NCBI GenBank assembly: GCA_025677835.1
Contig: JAIXMR010000021.1
Location: 203,223-267,222, forward strand
DNA length: 64,000 nucleotides
Source of the DNA: Sporodiniella umbellata
Taxonomy: Eukaryota; Mucoromycota; Mucoromycetes; Mucorales; Rhizopodaceae
Direction: 5' to 3'
Positions 1-9,907 of this stretch are shown here, in pieces; within the stretch, counting starts at the first letter, position 1, and the number at the start of each line of letters is the position of its first letter. The translations under genes were made by a program, and so were the position numbers. The notes under the pieces are model-generated. The model did no database searches. It was not told where the DNA came from and was given only the letters and a program-made list of their open reading frames with translations.

Positions 1-386
1 GATGGAAAACGATGCTGTGACCTGGAAATAGTTGCGGCGATAACAGGTCCAATCCTGGCCGTGTAGAAAGAAACCGCGGTCGATTTTGGAAAATAAACAC
101 AGACGGATTCTAAGCACACGTCAATACACATATTTACACGCACTACTTCTTACGGTGTCGATTGATCCAGCCCTACCAACGTGTGTCGATAATCTACCGC
201 GCCAAACACGGGCGATGAATCCGTGTGAGTTTCTTGGTAATCCTTTGGCGTCATCACAGACATGGGCAAGCCCGGACGATCCTTCCCTTCACTCTCTGTC
301 GATGCCTTTGTCTCTTGCACTTTATCCAGAGCGCCTGGCTGGGGTGTGTTGGGCTCTGAACCCTTGTTTTTCCTCCTAAGCTTCAT
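1..386 (-). CDS. NDT80/PhoG-type DNA-binding transcription factor, 5' part, runs off left edge
   Basis: Two exons are visible: 386..154 and 109..1, the second continuing beyond the window. The intron has a clean GTAAGAAGT donor and a GCTTAG acceptor. Exon 1 gives a polar, low-complexity N-terminus. Exon 2 gives KIDRGFF, then WTCYRRNYFQVT, which is the hallmark start of the NDT80/PhoG DNA-binding domain seen in XprG, VIB-1 and Ndt80. In this family the immunoglobulin-like fold binds DNA and controls meiosis, extracellular protease production or nutrient-stress responses in the nucleus. The domain body and C-terminus lie outside, so the subfamily cannot be set. The start at 386 is the first in-frame ATG after A/T-rich leader sequence; a further upstream exon cannot be excluded. 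Confidence 0.85.
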
Positions 387-586
387 TCCTTTCCACTCTG
401 TCCTTTAAGTGAAACGCAACACAGAAAAGCGTATTTTTGTTTTTAGAAATAAAAATTACCTTTTAAAAAAAAAAAACTATCCAAAAAGTAGAAAGAAAAG
501 AAGAGAAAGTTGAAAAAAGTCCTCCCGCAAAAAATAAAGGGGGAACTCAAAACCGAGGCTTATCTAAAAACCAAAAAAAAAAATAG

Positions 587-634
<48 letters not shown>

Positions 635-1090
635 AATACGGACCGAGCTCAGCGAAAAATAGTCGTGCGGTTTCTAGAACACAGACATGCCCTCATTCTT
701 ATGTAAAAGTGAAAAAAAAAAAAAAAAAAAAAAAATAGAGAGAGAGAGAGAGAGAGAGAGGTGTGTGTGGCTTGAACACAGAGGGGGAACGCCACAGAAG
801 AAGAAAAAAAAGTCAAAGAAAAAACGATGGATGGAATCAATAGATACGCCATGGTAGCACTACCGCCACGACACGAGAGAACTCAGACGAGTATGACGAG
901 ATTTTTAAGAGATATTTTATTGGATATGCTTTGTATATGAGTAGATAGATAGATAGATTGACTATGTATTGGGCGAAAGAGTGTATTTGATATATAAAAA
1001 GAAAAAAAAAAAAACAATGTACAATAGAATTAGAAAGAAAGAAAAAGGAGAGAACATAAATAAAAGGGTATATGAATGAGTGAGTAGAGA
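387..1090. other. Gene-free A-rich spacer with simple repeats
   Basis: Mostly A-rich leader and trailer sequence. It holds a run of 41 A (589-629), a 24-bp (AG)n tract (737-760) and a short TAGA repeat near 942-957. No coding potential beyond homopolymer-encoded frames. Confidence 0.8.
589..629. repeat. A41 homopolymer
   Basis: Uninterrupted run of 41 adenines, the longest homopolymer in the window, in the spacer between the NDT80-like gene and the next gene. True length is uncertain because such runs are error-prone in sequencing and assembly. Confidence 0.9.
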
Positions 1091-1555
1091 TTAGATCATT
1101 GCGCCGTCGATTTCGTAAGTGCCAATGATTTTTCGATTTCTGTCTCTGACGCGGACCATCCAATTTCCATTGGGCAATTTGATATAGAAATTGGAATAGG
1201 CTTGACCGGAGTGGTCGAGCGTATTAGCGTCAGGGGTGGTGATGGCTGTCTCGAGTTCAAATACGGGCTGCTGTTCTGAGAAGCGGTCGCTTATCGGCGT
1301 CTTGAGCTCTTCTTCAGAACTACTATCGGTCGAGTCTGTGCCCTTTCTTCTCAAGAGTGTGTTGGGAATCATCAAGGTCAGCTCGGGTTTTTTAGGGCAG
1401 AGCAGGCTGAGTTTGCGGCCGATGACAGAAGGTGTTCGTAATAGTCCAGAAAAGGATAGCTTCTTGCCTACCCTTTCTTGAAATGTGTTGAGAAACAGAG
1501 TGGAATACATTGGATCTGCCGTTTCCTGTTGGTAAAATTGAAGGCTGTCGGTCAT
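1091..1555 (-). CDS. Small hypothetical protein with conserved-looking C-terminal basic motif
   Basis: Single-exon frame of 154 residues. I chose the ATG at 1555 because the upstream part of the frame is encoded by T-runs and GA repeats typical of a leader. The middle is Ser/Thr/Glu-rich (STDSSSEEE), suggesting disorder and phosphorylation. The C-terminus is different: KLPNGNWMVRVRDRNRKI then GTYEIDG reads as a compact folded strip with alternating charged and aromatic residues. I believe similar tails occur in short Mucorales proteins, but I cannot name a family. No signal peptide or membrane span. Its upstream flank carries three copies of GCGGATAAA. Confidence 0.65.
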   Translation of the reverse strand: MTDSLQFYQQETADPMYSTLFLNTFQERVGKKLSFSGLLRTPSVIGRKLSLLCPKKPELTLMIPNTLLRRKGTDSTDSSSEEELKTPISDRFSEQQPVFELETAITTPDANTLDHSGQAYSNFYIKLPNGNWMVRVRDRNRKIIGTYEIDGAMI

Positions 1556-1714
1556 GATTTTCAAAAAAAAAAAAAAAAAGAAAAAAAATGGATTAAAAAG
1601 CAAGAAAAAAAAAAAAAAAAAAAAGGGAAAAGAACGCTTTTGGGGTTTGTATTTATACAGAATATGCGCGCGCTCTCTCTCTCTCTCTATGTGTGTGACG
1701 ACTGAAGAAAGGCT

Positions 1715-1791
1715 GCGGATAAATAAAATGTGATCATTTCTCGATCGTTTCATCACTTCTCTTTATCCGCAGTCCGGATGTGGCGGATAAA
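1715..1791. promoter_or_regulatory. Three GCGGATAAA elements, two direct and one inverted
   Basis: GCGGATAAA occurs at 1715-1723 and 1783-1791 and, inverted, at 1762-1770. The last two form a 9-bp inverted repeat around a TCCGGA palindrome. They lie 160-236 bp upstream of the start of the small gene at 1555, where a promoter element would be expected. The core GATAA matches GATA-factor sites, but the flanking GCG is shared too. Confidence 0.4.
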
Positions 1792-2342
1792 ATGGGTCAA
1801 TCTTCAAAAAAAGTAATTTTTATCAACGCGTTCTTAAGACACCGAGATGAGGCTGACCTATTGTCATACCCTTTGTACTTCATTGACAACAATTCTAAAC
1901 AGCACCAAGAATGCCTTTCTAGACAGCCCCTCCTTTTCTTTTTACAGCCTTTTCTCAACACTGACACCTGCCGCTCTCTTCCTGCCTTTTTTTTTTTTTC
2001 TTTTGGTCTTCGGTCCCTGTCTTAATAAGGAAGGTAACAGCTATCAAAAATAGGTGTAAAAAAAATTTTTTTTTCTTTTTATCTTCTTCAAACGCCACTT
2101 TGATAAATCAAAAGCAAGCCCAAAAGAACGACGGTAGAATAGAGACCATCTTTGTTTTAATAACTGCGTGGCAAAATAAAGTAAATTAATTCTAAATAGA
2201 TCTGCGCTTTTCAACAAAATACGCCATTCAGAACAAAACTCTGCATAAACAGGCAACCTGTAGGAGTTTGGATTACACGTGAAAGAACAGAGCAGAACAC
2301 GTTTTTATTTTTCGTTTTTTATTTGGTTTCTTTTCACTAGCA

Positions 2343-2901
2343 ATGGTAAAGTCAATGAATTCTGTTTTTTTTTTTTTTTTTTTTCTAACTAAAGAACACA
2401 TTAGACTGAAAGAGTTTACAACACAGAAGAGCTGGTAGAATTGATGAAAGAAGTAAAGCGCCAAAAATATATATATATATATATATATAAAAACAATTGA
2501 GCTCATTAGAGTAGGTGGCTACAGAGGCTATTGGTGAGATGCCCTATGTCCATAGCAAAGTGGCTGGCTGGAACAATGCCATCATCGAAGGCTGTCTCAA
2601 GAGATTAAAAGAAAAGAACAAGAAGCACAAATACGTCGGTAAAGTGTTGTATAGTAAAAGCCTTGATATACTCAACCAGACCATTTCAACCCGTAGTCAC
2701 TTGCGTCATTATGCAAAAGAAAGGAAGTGGTTTTTACGCAGGCTCTTCTGTCTTTTGGGACAACGAAAACGATGGTAAACATCCACCGTGTCTTTGAAAC
2801 GCGCTCTTTAACCCTCTGTCTTTTCTATAGCCAGTGGCAGTTATATCTATGAAACCAAGTCTTTATTTGCTGTCGTAAACGCCTTTGCATTGAGCCTATA
2901 A
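2343..2901 (+). CDS. Dynein light chain, Tctex type (DYNLT)
   Basis: Spliced from 2343-2345, 2405-2452, 2515-2638, 2697-2774 and 2831-2901, giving 107 residues, close to the usual ~113. Landmarks are YVHSKVAGWNNAIIEGCLKR, then KYVVTCVIMQKKGSGFYAGS and SSVFWDN, and the C-terminal FAVVNAFALSL. These match the Tctex-1 fold, which dimerises on dynein intermediate chain in the cytoplasmic dynein motor. The coding part of exon 1 is only the ATG, directly followed by GTAAAG; that intron has a CTAAC branch point 18 nt before its ATTAG acceptor. An in-frame ATG inside exon 2 (in GAATTGATGAAA) is an alternative start. Intron 2 holds an AT dinucleotide repeat. The stop codon overlaps that of the convergent M16 gene. 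Confidence 0.93.
2467..2489. repeat. (AT)n microsatellite inside dynein light-chain intron 2
   Basis: About eleven AT units between the GTAAAG donor at 2453 and the acceptor at 2514. Confidence 0.85.
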
Positions 2902-5900
2902 ACCCTCAGGCTTGATCTCGCTCAGGTGGATCGACTTCATACTGAAGCCTATCTTTTGAAAAGCCTCCTGAATATCCCCTAATTTTGATGGTGTACTCAC
3001 TACAACCACATTACTTGTCTCTGCATTAAACATATTTACAAAATATTGGTTCAAAACGCGTTGTAAATCTTCCATTGTCACCCGCTAGGCATGTTTTTCT
3101 TTAGTTTTAGTTTTTTTTTTTTTTTTTTGGGGTATTATTTACCTGGACCGCACTCATCATATCGTGGTTATAAGAAGCAGGCATCGCCATCAACACTTGG
3201 CTTTCAAATGACAAGCGAGCCGCGCTGTCCATCGTACTTTCTTTATTGACCAACCCATAGATCACCGCGCTCTTGGCTCCATCCACAGCAGAAGGATCGA
3301 TCTTCATCTCACCACTGCCTAGCTGTTCAATCACCCATTTGGCCTGTTCGAATGCCTTGAAAGCATCCGGGGAGTTATAGACGGAAAAGTACAGCAGCCC
3401 CGATTCGACACTTTCTCTTAATCGGGTCGAGTAAGCCAACCCTTTACCACGGATCAACTTCCAAAAGATGCCTTCCATCGCATCCAACAATTCCATCATC
3501 ACCAACGTAGGCGCAATATCCGGGTCGCCAAATTCGCTGGGCCCACGCGTACTATGGAACGAAAACGTACTCTCTACCGCTGGCAGGTTCACAATCAATC
3601 CCCGTTGACCGGGTGTCTGCCCTGCTGCAGACAAGGTATCTTTGGCAAGTCGGATCGGGGCCCAAGATCCCTTGAGCTCTTCACAAGGAAATACCTGAAA
3701 ACTGGCCCGGGGAGATGCCAAACGTAGGATATCGCCACTCACATGGAGTTTGATATTCTCAGGTAAACACACTAGACAAAAAGATGAGACCTTTTTTTTT
3801 TTTTTTTTCTGATAGATGCTATTTACATGCAGCGCGATAAGCATTTAAATCGTCCATGACCTTTTCAGGTTCTTCTTCTAAACGCTGCAACACCTTTTGT
3901 AAAAACTCTTGTTGATAAAGAATATTACTGGCTGCAAATAGGGATTGACTGGGATCCAGCTCGAGTGCTTGCATCGTATTGGCCGCCATCTATCAACCGT
4001 GATCAGTATGAAGAGTCACCGTACCTAGTCTTACACTATAGCCTTCACGTTTGGCCTGAGGAAGATCACCCAGGATCTGGGTGGCTACAATCTTGAGACG
4101 TTCTGTAGTGAACTGAGTATGCCACAAGATATCCTTTAACCATTCGATCACTCGACCATAGTTTGATAGTTTGGCCTTGAGTTTAAAGACAACCAGTTCT
4201 TTGAATCCATAGGGAGATGTACCCAGTTCGGCATCATAACTCACCGTATCCTCCTCTAATCCTTTCACAACATCCTCAAAAGAAACCACCTCTCCGTCTT
4301 TTTCGATAGGCAACGAAAAGATACAGTAAAGAAACAGACGTGTGTACAGCAAGAGATGAGAAGGAATAGAGGCACCCGAAATATAGGCAGAAACCTCGAC
4401 AAATTGTGATTTGATATCTAGAAAGAGTCTCTGTTGAATTCTGTCTCTTTATAAAAAGAAATCTACTTACGGTCGTATTGGATAAACAAAGGTACCTTGG
4501 CTTGATCTTGATCCACATAGTGTTGAATAGCGTTTTGACTGTGTAGGATTATAAGCTTCGTTCCCTCCTTTTTTTTTTTTTTTTTTTTTTTTTGGACCAA
4601 CTTACATGTTGGAATCGTTATTTCTTGCGGTTATCAAATCAATAAATCGAATAGAAGAAATAGGAGGAATAGCAAAGTTTTCTAATAAGCCTTTAGGAAT
4701 AGCTACATCGTTTTGAGCAGTGGATTCATCCAATTTCTTTTGTAACTCTTCCAGTACTTCAGGGCCCAAATCCTCACGTTGCTTTTCAATACGTTGACTT
4801 TCCTCTTTGCTCTGTTGTTCAGCAAATTCAGCAGAAGGTTTACCATAAAGAATAAGATGAGGCGAATCAATATACCATCTATTCATGTGTTTGGTTAGCC
4901 TATCTTTTTTTTTATACCGGCTCTCTCTTGTTACTTTTTAAGAACTGCCAACCAGTCCTCGGCAGTATAGCCCGCCAACGTGTTGAGATACTCTTGATCT
5001 TTTACCGAATCTTTCAAACTCATACCATCTTCTGAGCCATACAAAAAGTCAGAAATAGCAACAGCGGCCGCTGTATCATGAGCATCTGTTTCTGCGCTTT
5101 TCAAAAGCTTTAGCATAAAACAAGCGTTAATTTTTTTTTTTTTTTTTTTTTTTTTTTTGTTCTCTTTTTTTTTTTTTTTTTTTTACTCCCAAAATTTCTT
5201 TCTCAATCACGGTAGCCATACGTGTCATATCAATCTCTTTATCTTGTACGAGTCGATTCAAAGTCTGGAAGAATTCGGTTGTCAAATTTTCCATTTCCTC
5301 TACGGGGACACTAGAGGCAGTGAACGTCAAAGTGGACTTTAAATGGTCTGAAATATAGAAATCCACGTCTGTACAGAGAGGTTCTTCAATCTCCACAAAT
5401 TCTTTTTGTAATACAGAAACAGAAGAATCAGTCAAATAAGCGTTCAGCACTTCCAATTCTTTTTGAACAAAGTGTTCCTATAAAAAGAGCGGTTGTGGTC
5501 GGTATACCCAGCTGTCTGGTCCTTTCTTACGTTAGACAAAGGCCCGTTCCAAGCAATCATCAGTGTACCACTGGATTCATCCTCATCTGCAAAGAGAACA
5601 GTCTCCTCGATGTGTTCTTTTAGGTTTGGGAAATCGCCGGTGCTAATCCAAGGACGTTGCATGGGAGAAAGAGGTCCTTTCTTTAAGATAGAACTTTCTA
5701 CTTCCTCCAGTGTCTTCATCAATTCTTCGCGGTCGACTTTACCTGTAATCACCAAACAGAGATTGTCAGGCCTATAATAGGACTTGTGATAGTCACGAAC
5801 TAGAAAAAAAAATGATTTAGAGAGAGCTTTTTTCATTACAAGTCAACATTTACTTTGATCTGAACTCAACTCTCTTAATCTTTCCATCAAACCTCCTGTA

Positions 5901-6759
5901 ACAGATCGATAACCACATGTCTCAGGATAGATCAATTGCTTCATACGATTGTGAAGCCTTTCATAGCCTGCAGATTGACATCCTTGCATCTCAGAGTAAA
6001 CTACCTATCTCACAAAGTCAAAAAAAAAAAAAAAAAAAATTCTTTTTTTTTTACAGTAGATCTACTTACACCTGCGTTTTCTCCTTTACCGTTGATGTGA
6101 TGCACTTCTGTATAATAACCAGACTCGGTCAAGGTAGGATACAGAATATGATCTACGTAAATAGGCAATAGGTTCAAGAATCCTTTGGAACCAGCTGTTA
6201 AAATGGTGTAACATGTATGATCGACATCAGTCCATGCATTCGTTCCTTGAGCAAAGGCGCGGTTAGCCAAAGAATCCAGTACTCCCTATAAACTTGGTAT
6301 CAGTATTCGGAGGCTTACTTCATGTCTATTTACTTTGTAAGGGTACTGCTCGCTTCCCAAAAATACAAGACTTTACAGAAAAGAAAATAGTGTCAGCTAG
6401 GTTGTCTTTACATATATACCCTACTGCTCTAAAGTATGGGGACAGCCAAAATCGTCAAAAGCTAGGGAAAAAAAAAAAAAATCAATTGTCAGCCGTTTAC
6501 TATCTTTACAAAGTTCTTTTTTTATAACAAACCTTCAGTAGCCAGCGTAAAATAACCGTTGACAGTGGGTGCTTTAGAAAGTGGTTAAAGTCTTTAGAAA
6601 CGTTTCTCTTTTTTTTTTTTTTTTTTTTCAAAGAAAAGAAAAAGAAAAACCTTCTACGTCAGCCAACACAACAGTTAAACCTGTTTTATCACTTTTAAAC
6701 TTTGTAAAAGAAACTCCAAAATCCGTAGGAACAGCACAGATTTCTTTGAAATTACTCAT
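2896..6759 (-). CDS. M16 family zinc metallopeptidase, Sdd3 (YOL098C)-like
   Basis: A long gene split into many short exons, starting MSNFKEICAVPTDFG at 6759 and ending at a TAG at 2896-2898. The inverted zinc motif HxxEH is present as PHTLEHLVFLGSEQYPYK, and the second His codon is split by an intron. Downstream come the conserved M16C blocks LANRAFAQGTNAWTDVDHTC, YYTEVHHINGKGENAG, VVYSEMQGCQSAGYERLHN, YHKSYYRPDNLCLVITGKV and many later helices, for roughly 1,000 residues. That fits the M16C clan of presequence-protease-like peptidases; order and sequence look most like the cytosolic Sdd3 group rather than mitochondrial Cym1, since the N-terminus has no clear targeting sequence. Most introns carry long A or T runs. 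It is divergent from Rtt109. Confidence 0.9.
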
Positions 6760-7084
6760 TTCAAGAATCTAAAGTAAAAATAAAAAAAAAAGAAAATAAA
6801 AAAGAAAAAAAAAAAAACTGAAACACACACAGAAAAACTTTCTCGCGTAAAATGCATTATATTTGATAGGAAAATAAAACATTAAAAAAGTCACGGGCAA
6901 ATAGATACTCTAAATTAACCTTTTTGAAAGGAAAACAAGCTGTCATATGTACATATGCATACAAAAATAAGACTTTTAGTTTTAAGCTTAAGCTTAAGCT
7001 GAAACGTTTCGAGCAAATTTATAAAAAGGAAATTGCCGCCTTTTTTTTTTTTTTTTTTTTTTATCAAAGAGTCCAACTCAGCTA
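6760..7084. promoter_or_regulatory. Divergent promoter between M16 peptidase and Rtt109
   Basis: 325 bp separating two divergent start codons. It contains AAGCTT repeated head-to-tail (about 6983-7000, TTTTAAGCTTAAGCTTAAGC), which is also palindromic, and a T17 tract just before the Rtt109 start. No coding frame. Confidence 0.6.
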
Positions 7085-8110
7085 ATGTCGTTTGAGCAAC
7101 AGTTTAAGAAACATGTTCAGCATGCTCTTGAGGATACGCTGTTTAATGTTTACGATCTTTGTTCACCTAATGTTCGCTCTTCTTATCATTTAATAAAGAA
7201 AAGTAACACAGAGACCTTTCTTCGTCATCGGCTGATTTTGGTTTCGGTTGCTGATGTCGGGTTTGTTTCTGGTTTAGAGGCCTATGAGTACACGCTCTAT
7301 AAGGAAGACAAAGTAGAGCAGACGATTGTTTATATAGCCAAAGTGGACGCGATTCAAAAAGCGGGTGTGACGGGTCAATTGATTCAGGCTTACTTAGCAA
7401 GCCTGCCCTCTTGTTCAGTATACGTTTTTGCTCGAGCTCAACCTCAGTATCTCTTTGCAGAGTCTGCTCAGCCCACAAAACGCATACTTGGAGACCGCGA
7501 GCTTGTATGCTGGTGGCTTTATCAGCTCAACAAATCATCCGCCCGTTCAGGTTGGTGGTTCGTACCTGGGATAGAGGATGAAACAAGCGCCTTAATAGAC
7601 GTCGGCGCCCGGAAACGCGGTTGGCAACCGACGCTTCCCTGGGTTTACGGCACATCCTATCCTCCTCAGGTAAAAGCCGCAGATGTTCTGCCCCTCTTTG
7701 AAGACGATGCAAAATCCCGGTTTCTCAAGGACCACGCCCAAGACGAGGTCTCTGTCTCTGAATTTTGGGATCTCCTTGCCTTTAGTGAAGAATGCGTCAA
7801 GACCACAGGTTTCTTTGAAATCAGATTGGTTCATGAGGGCCCACTACCACTTCCAAAGGGGGATGAAAAAGAAACTTCTGAGGGGTTCACGGAATTTTGG
7901 AACCACCTTATGTCCCTTAACTTTTCCAATAAGGACACCGTCCTCTCATCTACTCAATCTGCTGTCCAAGAAATACAAAGACTATTTCCACAACACTCTC
8001 ATTTTCAAACAAAAGTAAATGCCAAAACGTCTACAAATCCAGAAACAGACAATAAACGGCCTGCAGTCAATACCTTGTCCGTTGGCTTGATCAAAAGAAA
8101 AAAAGTATAA
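7085..8110 (+). CDS. RTT109: Histone H3-K56 acetyltransferase Rtt109
   Basis: Intronless, 341 residues, a little shorter than yeast Rtt109. The order of blocks fits the fungal-specific p300-like fold: FVSGLEAYEYTLY and IVYIAKVDAIQ strands, FARAQPQYLFAES, a WWLYQL helix, then SGWWFVPGIED, and DVLPLFEDDAKSRFLKDHA near the C-terminal third. The family acetylates newly made H3 on K56 (and K9/K27) with chaperones Asf1 and Vps75, supporting replication-coupled nucleosome assembly and genome stability in the nucleus. The C-terminus ends in basic LIKRKKV, which could serve nuclear import. A clear ATG follows a T-rich leader. Confidence 0.93.
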   Translation: MSFEQQFKKHVQHALEDTLFNVYDLCSPNVRSSYHLIKKSNTETFLRHRLILVSVADVGFVSGLEAYEYTLYKEDKVEQTIVYIAKVDAIQKAGVTGQLIQAYLASLPSCSVYVFARAQPQYLFAESAQPTKRILGDRELVCWWLYQLNKSSARSGWWFVPGIEDETSALIDVGARKRGWQPTLPWVYGTSYPPQVKAADVLPLFEDDAKSRFLKDHAQDEVSVSEFWDLLAFSEECVKTTGFFEIRLVHEGPLPLPKGDEKETSEGFTEFWNHLMSLNFSNKDTVLSSTQSAVQEIQRLFPQHSHFQTKVNAKTSTNPETDNKRPAVNTLSVGLIKRKKV

Positions 8111-8450
8111 AAGCGGTCTTGGCTATGTGTATTTCAACCGACAAAGGTATACATTGACTATTACAGATATACTCACATACATATATTTATTCATTTATAT
8201 ATATTTATACATATGTTTATCTATCCTCCCTCTTTTTTTTTTTTTTCTTTCATTGTCTCCTTTTCTCCTCCTAGTTTGTAAGTAAATGCTTCAAAAAAGA
8301 ATTAAGAAACGAATTGAGGAATGATAGATACAAGAATTCACGTTTAATCTTCCATTTACAAACCATAAAATAAAAATTAGTCAAAAGAAATTCTTGACTT
8401 CCTCTGTTCTCTTTCTTTTTTTTTTTTTTTTTTTTTTTTTTTTCAAAACA
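8111..8450. other. Spacer between Rtt109 and CaaX-protein gene
   Basis: AT-rich trailer with TATA/TTTA-rich stretches (8160-8225) and a pyrimidine run ending in T27 at 8417-8443 immediately upstream of the next ATG. No gene seen. Confidence 0.7.
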
Positions 8451-9668
8451 ATGTCTAATAATACAAGCGCAGCCATGTCCAAAAGTAAAAAAAAGAGACT
8501 CAAGAAGAAGAACAAGAAGACACAAGAAGAAAGTCCTATTGTCCCTGATGAAGGAGATACATCTGATCTTTTACAAACAGATGGATCACATACCTTGGAG
8601 TCCGAGGATCCTGGCAGCTTGACCTCTCTAAATAAGTCTATCTTGGACACACAAGGAAACAAAGACAATTTATCTACAGCTGCCACAGCAGGTTCAATCG
8701 CGTCCGAACCCGCACCTCCTGTACCTCAGCATGCTGAAGAACAACCTATAGAGGAAATACCACAAGAGGTGATGCCGGTTCCATCTACTAATTTATCTTC
8801 TGAAATAAAGCCGATTCCTATTACACCAGAAGAGGTAGCTGTTCCTCTTCAAGAAGAAGTTCTTACCGCACATAAAGAGGATGCTTCATTACACCCCTTA
8901 TCAATTCCTGAAACGATAGAAGAACCGGAGAGAGAACCTACACCTGTACCAGAAAAATCACCGGCTTTACCATCGCCGCACATACCAGAAGTAACACCCG
9001 TACCAGAAGCTAGGTCCACAGCACCACCACCTACCGTAGTAGATGAAGCACCAGCTGCCTATGCTGTTTCAGAGCCAGTAAAGAGTTTGAGTCCCAAGGA
9101 CGAGACGAGCTCTGACTTTATCGATATCGACAGTGTAATGAAACAAGCCAAAAAGAATGTAGAAGATGATGCCAGACAGGCTGCTGCTAAAAGTTTGGCT
9201 CTGAATGAGGCTATACAGTATGGTATTGAATCTGTTGTCAAATCGCCTGTGGTGGTACCCGTAACTATCCAGAGTCCTCAGCCTGCCCACGTTAAATCCA
9301 AAGAGAAAGTCTCGCTGCCTTCACAAACTGACACTAGATCGGACAACAATGCTGTTCCACACTCTTCTAACGTTTCACAACCTGCAAAGCCGTTAGTCGA
9401 GCCATCTGTAAGTGAATCCGTTCCGGTGTCTTCTCCAGATGTGGTAGAACCCCCAGCCATCACAACCACAACACATACACCAACGCCTCAAACAAACCAT
9501 CAAGAGGGTGTACATCCAACTACACAAGTGCCCTCTGAACCAGGCTCTCAAACAATCCCTAGCGAAACTCAGTCGTCTACTGCCATTAGCGACCAAAAAT
9601 CTCAAAAACCAGCAAATCGTAAATCGGCTTTGACAGCGGCAAAGAAAAAATTTTGTATCATTCTTTAG
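8451..9668 (+). CDS. Low-complexity Pro/Ser/Glu-rich protein with C-terminal CaaX box
   Basis: Single exon, 405 residues. The ATG at 8451 is chosen because frame upstream is a T-run. Residues ~9-22 are strongly basic (KSKKKRLKKKNKK). The long middle is rich in Pro, Ser, Thr, Glu and Val (repeats such as PEVTPVPEARS) and predicted disordered. One helical, charged segment, IDSVMKQAKKNVEDDARQAA, lies near residue 230. The last residues are AAKKKFCIIL: a polybasic stretch followed by Cys-aliphatic-aliphatic-Leu, the pattern prenylated by geranylgeranyltransferase I. This suggests anchoring to the cytosolic face of a membrane. No enzyme domain or membrane span is visible. I do not recognise the family. 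Confidence 0.75.
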   Translation: MSNNTSAAMSKSKKKRLKKKNKKTQEESPIVPDEGDTSDLLQTDGSHTLESEDPGSLTSLNKSILDTQGNKDNLSTAATAGSIASEPAPPVPQHAEEQPIEEIPQEVMPVPSTNLSSEIKPIPITPEEVAVPLQEEVLTAHKEDASLHPLSIPETIEEPEREPTPVPEKSPALPSPHIPEVTPVPEARSTAPPPTVVDEAPAAYAVSEPVKSLSPKDETSSDFIDIDSVMKQAKKNVEDDARQAAAKSLALNEAIQYGIESVVKSPVVVPVTIQSPQPAHVKSKEKVSLPSQTDTRSDNNAVPHSSNVSQPAKPLVEPSVSESVPVSSPDVVEPPAITTTTHTPTPQTNHQEGVHPTTQVPSEPGSQTIPSETQSSTAISDQKSQKPANRKSALTAAKKKFCIIL

Positions 9669-9907
9669 ATAAAAGAAGAACAAAAAAAAAAAAAAAAAAA
9701 AAAGAAAAGCTCAAAAGAAAAAAAGAAAAAAAGGAACTGTTTAGACTTTGTATTGTTTCTTTTTTCTTTTTTTCTTTTTTTTTTGGCTTTTCTTTTTTTT
9801 TTTTGTTAATAAAAAGATTAGTTTTTAATGAACAGTTTATTATTATGATCTCAAAGATATAAATCAAAATGGTATATTTGTATTAATATGTGCGTGTATA
9901 TACATGT

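Noticed and set aside
649..852. Minus-strand frame rich in Phe and Ser/Leu
   Set aside because: Encoded almost entirely by a T-run and a CT repeat; no protein-like composition.
1780..2256. Several short frames on both strands between the small gene and the dynein gene
   Set aside because: Overlapping low-complexity frames with no family resemblance and no splice support.
9653..9867. Lys-rich and Phe-rich mirrored frames after the CaaX gene
   Set aside because: Pure products of A/T homopolymers in the 3' flank.
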